Assembly (NCBI RefSeq): GCF_026230105.1
Contig: NC_079475.1
Span: 15,826,125 to 15,890,124, forward strand
DNA: 64,000 nucleotides
Direction of reading: 5' to 3'
From: Diorhabda sublineata
Lineage: Eukaryota > Arthropoda > Insecta > Coleoptera > Chrysomelidae
Position numbers and translations under genes: made by a program. Shown here piece by piece: positions 56,518-64,000 of the stretch (position 1 is its first letter; every line of letters starts with the position of its first letter). The notes beneath the pieces were generated by a model, which had not been told where the DNA came from, made no database searches, and saw only the letters and a program-made list of their open reading frames with translations.

Positions 56518-56580
56518 TCACTTGGTTTTCATCGAAATATTTAATATGAAGGTTATCAAACTGTAGACTGTTTTAAACAT
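56518..56580 (-). CDS. Odorant receptor terminal exon (TM7)
   Basis: 20 codons and TGA (56520-56518). TTTTTTGCAG acceptor. MFKTVYSLITFILNISMKTK is a typical OR C-terminus. It lies 1.27 kb from the previous exon, across hAT and IS630-like remains. Confidence 0.87.
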   Translation of the reverse strand: MFKTVYSLITFILNISMKTK

Positions 56581-59500
56581 CTGCAAAAAATTTGAAATGT
56601 ATTTTTTTAATATGTTTACAGTTATTTGAATGCTATAATAATGTACACCAGTCATGTCAAAGATACGGCCCGCGGGGTGCCTTTTTGGTAGATATGAATA
56701 AACACTTGACTGATCTGAATATAAAGTTAAAGGGTAGAGATCTGATTGTCACTAAACAACAACACTAGACTTACGAATGAACATCTCAAATCAATTCGTA
56801 AAATAATTACAACAAATATGATATCTGACATCAATGAGCTTGTAAAAAATAAGAGAAGTCAGGTGTCAGGATCCTCGAGCTCAACATAATTATATTATGT
56901 ACTTATATAATTTAATAAATAAAATAAAAAAGTGGATCTGCCTCCAACTTTGCCAGCGCCCATTCACCAAATGTTAGTCGTTGTGGGAGATCGTGTGGTT
57001 TCAACTCTTGCACCAGCCGTATCTTATAAGGTTTCACACCCAAATCCTTTCGCAAAATTTTCCACGTAGGGGAGTAACGGAGGCCCAATTGCTGTGAACG
57101 GTGGCGAATCGACATTTCACGGTCATGAGTAATACTGGCGGATACAGCCGCAATATTTTCTTCGATCCTCATTGTAGGTTTGCGTGTTAGTAGTTTAATA
57201 TCAAATAGTTTAAACTGGGTTCCAAATTTAGTCACAAGGTTCCAAATAGTTCCCTCAGTAGACCAACCAAACTACCCATAAATTGGAAGAAGTGCGCGAC
57301 GCATGAATTTTGATAGTAAAATTCAATAATTTGCAAGCGTTGTTCTTTCGATTCATGATGAAATTATAGATCAAATTGAACAAGTTTGACAATGATACAA
57401 GACACGAAGCACGCGTGATCTGTCAAAACAGTGTTGCCAAAAAGATACCAGCAAAAAGTCACTCTTTAATATCTCATTTATGATGTATTCCAGTACAAAG
57501 GACTATCACTCCATATTACCCTAATATTTTATAGAGTGTCGATAAAATTGTTTTGTTTTATTATATTCAGTAACTACAGAAAAAAAAACCAATTTTGTTT
57601 ATTGCAAGATAAGAAACGTACTTAAGCGATGGTGATTGCCATTATTTATTCAAATATTCACTTGATTTACAAAATATTGCAAAAAACGAAAAAGTATTCT
57701 ATAATAACTCGACTGCTTCATTATGGATTCCATGGAAAATAACCGACTTCATATAATAACAAGTCTTTTCACGATTGTAAACTTGTTAACAATGAATAAT
57801 TAATAGTACCTTTCTGAATTTGATCTCCTTTCAAGTAAAAGTTACTTACACTAGTTGTAATTCTGAAATCTAAATCCTTGTCTTCGTGATAGGTCAGTTT
57901 TACAGGGGATGCACATTCTCCCATGAACAGAAATAAAGCCACTTTAGAACGCTCGTCCCAATTGTACCAAGGACAATCGTAAGCAGCAAATGAAAGTTTT
58001 TCAGACTAAAACAGAAATATAACTAATATTGTATAAAAAGTAAAATGCCCCGAATTTAGTTTTTCTATTTCTCCATCTTATCGCGAAATTTAGTTGGCTT
58101 CAATAATATAGATCTGCGTGATTTGAATCTTGAAAAAATAACGGTTTTAACGTTATTGCTTTCCTTTAGTAATGGTCATATGATTTGAAATTTAGATATT
58201 GTTGTTGGTCGCAATTATTAAATTTGAATGAGATATATTGTTTAAAAACGAATTTATTCCAATGAGGATTGGTAATGAAAAAAAAAAAAACAAATCTTAA
58301 ATCGCCAGATGTTAACTAGTAGAAGTAGAAATATTCGGCATGATTTTTTGAACAATCAATTCTCTCGAAATTCCCAAATTGATTTATATCGATATATTAT
58401 TATATTATTTATTGATATACAACTAGTCCGTAAAAACCTGTAGAGATTTGTTTAGAGAAACTTTAGTGTGGTGAGAACACCCAGATTTCCATTTATGGGG
58501 TTGTGCAGAGTGAAATTCATAAAACTGAATCAGCTTCCCTGGAAAAACAAAGATGACGAACAACGCGAGATTAAAAGAAGATACTTTATTGAAAAACTTG
58601 CGAGAACATCCAGATTTCTATTTAGGAGGTTGTGCAAAGAGCAAAATTCATAAAACTGAACCAACTTCTCTGGAATAACAAAGATGACGAACAGCACGTG
58701 ATTAAAAGAAGAGACTATTGAAAAACTTCCGAGAACAATCAGATTTCTATTTAGGGGGTTGTGCAAAGAGCGAAATTCATAAAACTGAACCAGATCCGCT
58801 GGAAAACAAAGATGACGAATAACACGTGATTGAAGGGAAAGAATTCATGGGGAAGATTGCAAAATTACTCAAATTTATTTTTATTGGCTTATACAAAGGC
58901 GAAATTTCTAAAATTTTATCGTCCTCAGATTTCTATTTACGGGGTTACGCAAAGAGCGAAATTTATAAAACTTGTCCATCTTCGTTGAAAAAACAAAGAC
59001 GACGAATAGCACTTCACTTCACTTCACTGAGAGTCTTGCAAGGTCACCCAGATTTCTATTTATAGGATTAAGTAAGAAGCAAAATTCATAAAACTGAAAG
59101 AGCTTCGTTTTAAAAAAAATGAGGAATAATACGTGATTAAAAGGAAAAAATGTGTAGACAGGCTTGGAAAATCTCCCAGATTTCTCTTTATGGGATAATG
59201 CAGAGAAAAAAATCTATAAAACTGCATCAGCTTCATTTTAAAAACAAAGATGACAAATACTACGTGATTGAAGGGGAAAATAACTGGAATGCTTCCTAGA
59301 TGACCAAGATTTTTAGTTATGAGGTTATGTAGAGAGCGAAATTTATCAAACTGAACGACGAATACCACATGATTGCCGTTCAACATCTCCTAAAATGATC
59401 CGAAATTTTCGAGTTAATTTTGGATAGTAATTCTAAAATTGAATGAAAGTTGTACACGGTATTTTGATAATCTTATTCATGAATTCGATCAATTGATTTC

Positions 59501-62500
59501 TTTACGAATCAGAACTTCTAATTTAGACAATACTCGTTAGATTATAATAAGTTATTATATTTATTTGATCCATTTTATATTTGTTGTGATAGAGGAAATG
59601 AGACATCAGCAAACTACTCAGTTTTGAGACGTTTGAATTAATCCAAAGCTTAGATAAAATCAGTGACGATCATTATATTCTCCATTTAAAAATAAGTTAT
59701 TGGAAAAGTATAACCGTATGTTTATTGAAATTATAACTATAATTGTTGAAATAAACAAGTTCATTTAGTTTTAACTGAAAAAGTACAGCTGAGAAAATAC
59801 TTACAGCATTTTTAAGTTGTTGTCCAGAAATAATGAAAAAAGACGATATGTAAATCATAAATATGGTAAATATAATAAACCGAAAATTACTGCTAGGGCT
59901 AATATCCTAAAAATGAAATTTATTTAATCATAAACATATGGTAAACAAATCTATTTGTAACTTAAGTATGTTGTACTAAAACTACAATACATACAATATG
60001 TTTTTTTCTATGAATTACAAGATGTTCTCAATTTTTATAAATGTACTACTAAAGTTAAGTCACTTCCAGGGATTAATTCAGAAGGAATAATTTCTTGACT
60101 ATAAGTAGAGTAGTTTATTTTCCTTTCAAAATACAAGAGGGCAACAAAATACCTCAAAATTATCATCGATTTCTTAGGTACCAATGGTTTGGATAGAAAA
60201 GTTCATTATGCGTTTTCTATATTTCCTCAAATGAGCCTTTAGTCTCCTTCATACTCCACCTTTAGTATTTCTTTCGACTACGGACTGGTATTATCAAAAT
60301 TTAAGCTGGTGCAAAGAACTGCAACATTGAGAGAAAGCTTGGCCTGGTATCGTACTCAGCGGCGATGAATTGCGTAGAAGAATAAGATGCCGGTGATATG
60401 ATGTTGGGTTTACTGCTGAAAGACTTGTGAATAAAACTATTGAAGTCAAGGTTCGGAGGTCTAATTCGTGATTATATGAGACAGTATGACAGCTGAGGGC
60501 TACTTTGATGATGTGCTACAATCTACGTTCCTCTCTAATTTAAATTCAATCAAATCAAAAAGATGCTTTTCTGCAACGTCTAACTATGCCATGAATAGCC
60601 TGATTACCGCATTTACATTCTATTGATTATGTGTGAGATATAATGACTATCTGATAGTCACTACCCTCCACAAACTTGTGCTAATGAATATCACAAGTAA
60701 ATATCGTTCACCTTTTTTTGTCGATGCCTACATGTATTCGGTTATGGGGTTGCCAAATGCATTATAATTACGTGTTAACACATTTTTAGGCATCTCAATG
60801 GGGTTACATTATCAAAAAATCTAAACCGGATAATTATTACTTCTGGGTGTAATATTTCTAATATCACTGAGACATTTTTTCAAGTTAAAAATATAGACCC
60901 TGAAGCAAAAAGTTGTGGAACCGAAGTTCTAGTTTTTGCAAAAATAATTTGCTACAAGATAGAAATATTTTCGTTTTTATGCTGATTGAGAATAAAGGTT
61001 GCGGTTATTTTAGAATTGATTTTCCTGATTTCCAAGTTTGAACTGAATACCTGGATACTATAATTAAGATATTTGGGAATAGACATAACGAGCTATGGAA
61101 ATGTCGAGAATGAGGTGCGACAGCACGTCGTCAAATAAATAAAGTAGCAGAATGCCTCAACAGCACTATTTGCAAAAATAAACATCTTACAAAAGAAACA
61201 AAAAGCAGAATATACAAAACAACAATTAGACCTATAATGACATACACATCAGAAACAAAACCCGATACAACTAAGACAAAAAGACTACTAGAGACAACGG
61301 AAATGAAAGTGCAGGGAAAACACTTTTAGATACAGAAAGAAGTAAAAACATAAGAAATACGTGCAAGGTAGAAAATGTAACTGACTGGATACTAAAACGA
61401 AAACAAGAATGGAATAGTCACATTAGCAGAATGACAAGAGAAAGACTAGTGCGTATCGCAAAAGATAAATCGCCAACAGGCAGAAGAAGTATTGGTTGAC
61501 CAAGAAAGAGATGGTGTGACAATCTGGATCCAGAAGGCTGAAACTGAAGGAGAAGCAGGTTTTAAACCTTCCATATAAGGAGGAGGAAGAAGAAGAACTG
61601 GATACTTTTTCTCACTTTCCAGCTTTTCAAGTTAGTTCAACTTCTTATCTTTTTCCAAGCGCTTTATTACAAGTAATTTCTTAAGCTTTAAAAATAGATC
61701 AAAGTAATGGTGTTAAGTTAGAACTGGTTTTCCACTGCTTTCCACTGGCATGTTCGTCTTAGCCGAACATTGTCGCAATCCTCGCCAACGATTTTGGATA
61801 GAAAACCAAAACTTAAATAATATTTCAACATTGATTTTCATTTCTCTTGACATAGTTTTTTTTATCGAATTGACTCGTTGGAATTATAGTGGTCGAATTA
61901 GAAACTTTGAATAATACCTCTCAATAGATTGAAGTTTACTTTCCTTCAACGGTCACAATGTTACTCAGAATCTGTAACCATCCTTATGATAAAGCTTCAA
62001 ACAGGATGTGATCAATAGATCTTGGAACTTGTGGACATTTCTGATGTAACTTCCTTCGGCAATTTTTTTTGTCAAGTGTTTATTGATGACACTAGGTCGT
62101 TCAAACTGTTCTTCAGTATGTCCTTCCTCTAAATAGCCTTTAGCTACATTTTGAAAAGCTGTCGGTGAATTTGGGATGAGTAATTTTTGTTTAATTTCGA
62201 AAACCGATTAACTGAGCCAAGGTTTTCAATCCTGTTTTGGCGTTACTTAACAGAATGCGTGGACACGATGCGCAATAGGTTCTAAATTTAGAGATGCTTC
62301 TCGCAGTACATGAATATTATTTATGTTATTGGTAGAGTTGAAAATATAGCACATACTTACTGCTAATATGAAGTAGAACGAAGCTACAATCAGAGTAACG
62401 GATTGGAAATAAAAGCAATGTAACATTATAGTGATTTCTGTACTACCAAATCCTAAAATTTTTCCCAACCTCAAACAGAAATAAAATAATTTGAAGCATA

Positions 62501-63626
62501 ATGTATTCGATTTTAGTTTTTAGAAGAATATACGAGAATGTATTGAAAAGTTCTTAGCCTACTATAGAACCAAACAAAATTTCAATGTCAAAATATTTTA
62601 TTACTCAACATATTCTCCTCTTAATTGGATACATTTATTACAACGAACCTGCAACGTCCCTAGACCTTTAAAAAAATGTTTCTTCTTGCTCCGCAAACCA
62701 GAACTCCACAGCTTTTATCACCTCCTCGTTGGAAGAAAATGTACGACCCTTTAAACTTTTTTTCTGTTGAGGAAAAAGACGATAGTCGGACGGAGCCAAA
62801 TCTGGTGAATAAGAGGAGTGTTCTATCCAGTCCAGTTATCGTTCTACCCTTATCCAAAAAATCAATCATGATTACTTCATGACAATCCCAAAAATGTGAA
62901 GCAAGAACATTTCCAGCAGATTTTTGGACACGAAACTTCTTAGGTCTTAGAAAACCAGAGTATCGCCATCGATTGTTACCCAAGTCTCATCCATAGTAAC
63001 AATTCGGTTTAAGAAGTCTAAATCGATTTCAAATCGAGCAGAGATCGAACGCGATGCTTCTACTCTTTGCACGTTTTGCAAATGAAAATGTTTAGTAATT
63101 AGCCATAAGTCAATAAAAGCGTTAAAATTTTAAGTTAATTATCTTACCTTTTCAATTTCACGTGATAACGTATACAGGAGATTATTCTAATATAAAGAAT
63201 CTCCGAGTTAACTTCAAATTTCAAATTTTGAACGAATTCTTCGAGTATGAAATATTGGAACTTGATATAATCCATAGTTCGTATTATGATCACTAAAGCT
63301 TCAATCGTATAGAATGATAATAAATGAACACAAATATAATATAAAATTTTAAGTAATGTATCCATTGATCTAAAATATTTTTTTATTATATATATCCCAA
63401 ACATAATTTTGTCTTCATCGCCAATGATTGGGTACAAAGAAATGATAACTGCAGTTAAAAATATATGCAATCCTATCCGATTGGTACGAGACGCTTCTGA
63501 ATTGTTGGCAATAAGCTGCTTACAACGTTGACTGCTAGATGATACTGGCAAAGAGTATGTTTGACTATTCATCAAATCTTGCAAATATTGTGAACAAGTT
63601 AGATGAAAAGCCGAGAAAATAATAAT
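56518..63626 (-). CDS. Insect odorant receptor (7tm_6), 5' partial
   Basis: Five exons join in phase: 63626-63148, 62469-62361, 59906-59805, 58005-57850, 56580-56518, giving the C-terminal 302 residues; the N-terminal exon(s) lie off the right edge. Insect ORs are inverted seven-helix proteins that form odour-gated cation channels with Orco in olfactory neuron dendrites. Visible helices: IGLHIFLTAVIISLYPIIG, LLKILYYICVHLLSFYTIEA, IMLHCFYFQSVTLIVASFYF, FRFIIFTIFMIYISSFFIIS and FKTVYSLITFILNIS. SEKLSFAAYDCPWYNWD is the typical segment before the last helix, and the final exon (MFKTVYSLITF…) is the short TM7 exon seen in most ORs. The C-terminal five-exon layout is also typical. It is intact where visible. 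Introns hold a mariner deletion derivative, a minisatellite, a Tc1-like piece and LINE pieces. The ligand cannot be inferred. Confidence 0.9.
56685..56890 (+). mobile_element. hAT-type fragment (GTF2IRD2/ZBED-like)
   Basis: VDMNKHLTDLNIKLKGRDLI at 56685-56745 matches the DIxxHLNELNLKLQGK motif of hAT transposase-derived proteins. DINELVKNKRSQVSGSSS-like residues end it near 56880. The stretch GTCAAAGATACGGCCCGCGG just upstream is also seen at ends of that group. Confidence 0.6.
56925..57356 (-). mobile_element. IS630-like transposase N-terminal fragment
   Basis: ATG at 57356. The minus strand reads QRLQIIEFYYQNSC, then KPTMRIEENIAAVSASITHD, RSQQLGLRYSPTWKILRKDL, YKIRLVQELKPHDLPQRLTF and LAKLEADPLF. 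This is the helix-turn-helix half of the transposase group whose catalytic half is seen at 3.6-3.9 kb. Truncated before the DDE domain. Confidence 0.8.
57850..58005 (-). CDS. Odorant receptor exon (pre-TM7 loop)
   Basis: 52 codons, phase 0. It begins SEKLSFAAYDCPWYNWDERS, the most conserved OR segment, and ends DLDFRITTS before GTAAGT. Confidence 0.92.
58440..59400. repeat. ~126-bp minisatellite, about 7-8 units, in a receptor intron
   Basis: The anchor AGATTTCTATTTAGGGGGTT and variants recurs at 58483, 58611, 58740, 58869 (weak), 58928, 59050, 59176 and 59308. Each unit also holds AAATTCATAAAACTGAA and AAAGATGACGAA. Divergence is much higher than in the 120-bp array. Confidence 0.88.
59805..59906 (-). 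CDS. Odorant receptor exon (TM6)
   Basis: 34 codons, phase 0 on both sides (TTTTAG acceptor, GTAAGT donor). It encodes DISPSSNFRFIIFTIFMIYI and ends SGQQLKNA, as is usual for OR helix 6. Confidence 0.85.
60290..60620 (+). mobile_element. Tc1-like transposase fragment
   Basis: The frame DSMTAEGYFDDVLQSTFLSN (60475-60540), preceded by a WYRTQRR…NE-like block, resembles Tc1 family sequence (xMTAExYxDDVLxPxVLPF) before the second catalytic aspartate. Weak, with stops. Confidence 0.45.
61100..61545 (+). mobile_element. LINE 3'-end remnant (RTE-like)
   Basis: The plus strand reads SRIYKTTIRPIMTYTSETKP, TKRLLETTEMK, NIRNTCKVENVTDWILKRKQ, EWNSHISRMTRERLVRIAKD and RRSIGxPRKRWCDNL, a nearly continuous C-terminal polyprotein tail. 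Two frameshifts or stops. Confidence 0.85.
62361..62469 (-). CDS. Odorant receptor exon (TM5)
   Basis: 36 codons. It joins in phase 2 at a TTTGAG acceptor and leaves at GTAAGT in phase 0. Helix IMLHCFYFQSVTLIVASFYF. Confidence 0.82.
62531..63077 (-). mobile_element. Mariner deletion derivative (same family as 42 kb)
   Basis: The left end TACGAGAATGTATTGAAAAG at 62531 and the following ~200 bp match 42008-42230 closely. 62820-63077 matches the MDETW and FWDCHGVIMIDFLDKGRTI regions. The segment between (the catalytic QDNAP block) and the whole N-terminal half are missing. It lies in the receptor intron between 62469 and 63148. Confidence 0.85.
63148..63626 (-). CDS. Odorant receptor exon (TM3-TM4 region)
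   Basis: 159 codons plus two bases. TTTCAG acceptor at 63629-63627, so the TTG before it is not a start; GTAAGA donor in phase 2. Two hydrophobic helices and the YIKFQYFILEEFVQNLK intracellular segment. Confidence 0.85.
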
Positions 63627-63704
63627 CTGAAACAAGGATTAAATCGTAAAATACTACATTCAAGAAGTCCAATTAATTTCAATAAACAAGAGCTGCTGTT
63701 ATAT

Positions 63705-63880
63705 TAAAAATCGAGTTCACTAGATCTTCTTCCAATCCTCTTTCTCGAATATCCTTCTCGATACCCTCCCTCCAACTTAATCTTGGTCTCTCTTTCTTCT
63801 TCCTCGTGGTGTCCAATTTAAAATTTGTTAGGGTATGCGGTCTTCAGGCATTCTTTGGACATGTCCATACCATCTTAACT
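63705..63880 (-). mobile_element. LINE 3'-end remnant
   Basis: The minus strand reads GHVQRMPEDRIPxQILNWTP and RKRGRPRLSWREGIEKDIRE, the RRxGRPR tail of an RTE-like polyprotein. Confidence 0.8.
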
Positions 63881-64000
63881 GATATGTATTATATATATTA
63901 CTGTGAATGACCAATATTAGTGACTGTTAAGATGCACCAGTGTATATCGACAATCACCAATTTCGATGGTGTAACTCGAAAACTGTTCTTAATTTATACT

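Larger units (their letters stand above)
59910..62246. other. Receptor intron, mostly unassigned
   Basis: Apart from the Tc1-like fragment at 60.3-60.6 kb and the LINE end at 61.1-61.5 kb, I see nothing identifiable. Confidence 0.5.

Noticed and set aside
1..64000. tRNA, rRNA or other structured RNA genes
   Set aside because: No A-box/B-box pairs with a cloverleaf and no rRNA-like GC-rich block were noticed by eye. A tRNAscan-SE and Infernal run would settle this.

Overview
The window looks like AT-rich insect nuclear DNA, most likely from a beetle with a large, transposon-filled genome. This rests on spliced genes with GT/AG introns of up to ~9.7 kb, a 7TM insect odorant receptor, short TTAGG/CCTAA-like runs, and many decayed mariner, piggyBac and non-LTR elements. 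The species itself cannot be read from the sequence.

Five host genes are supported by spliced exons that join in phase. (1) 12848 to 1672, minus: a secreted cholinesterase-fold protein of the glutactin/neuroligin type. Its nucleophile serine is replaced by glycine, and its 3' end lies off the left edge. (2) 29792 to 22782, minus: TFIIE beta subunit (GTF2E2), complete, six coding exons, 293 aa. (3) 30272 to 30655, plus: BORCS7, a lysosome-positioning BORC subunit, two exons, 105 aa. It is head-to-head with GTF2E2, with 479 bp between the start codons. (4) 36636 to 54324, plus: ACSF3, mitochondrial malonyl-CoA synthetase, complete, five exons, 576 aa. (5) 63626 to 56518, minus: the C-terminal 302 residues of an odorant receptor, five exons, 5' end off the right edge. 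ACSF3 and the receptor are convergent. Apart from the divergent GTF2E2/BORCS7 pair, the genes have no obvious shared function.

Almost everything else recognisable is mobile or repetitive DNA, almost all of it broken. It includes: an IS630/Tc1-mariner-like element with ~450 bp inverted repeats (3.0-4.4 kb); a nested foldback carrying CCTAA repeats (7.8-8.6 kb); several RNase-H-bearing LINE remnants; a tyrosine-recombinase (Crypton/DIRS-like) remnant at 15 kb; a 120-bp tandem array at 17.1-18.8 kb that keeps one reading frame open through about ten units; mariner copies at 6, 19.5, 42, 46 and 62.5 kb; a decayed piggyBac inside GTF2E2; a nest of piggyBac, LINE and pogo pieces inside ACSF3 intron 2; and an inverted-repeat element with an unfamiliar ORF at 54.7-56.0 kb. 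Further minisatellites have units of ~77, ~148 and ~126 bp.

I found no convincing new multi-gene system. The items most worth a second look are the nucleophile-less esterase-fold gene, the open-frame 120-bp array, the inverted-repeat element at 55 kb, the tyrosine-recombinase remnant and the nested foldback. No tRNA, rRNA or CRISPR was found.
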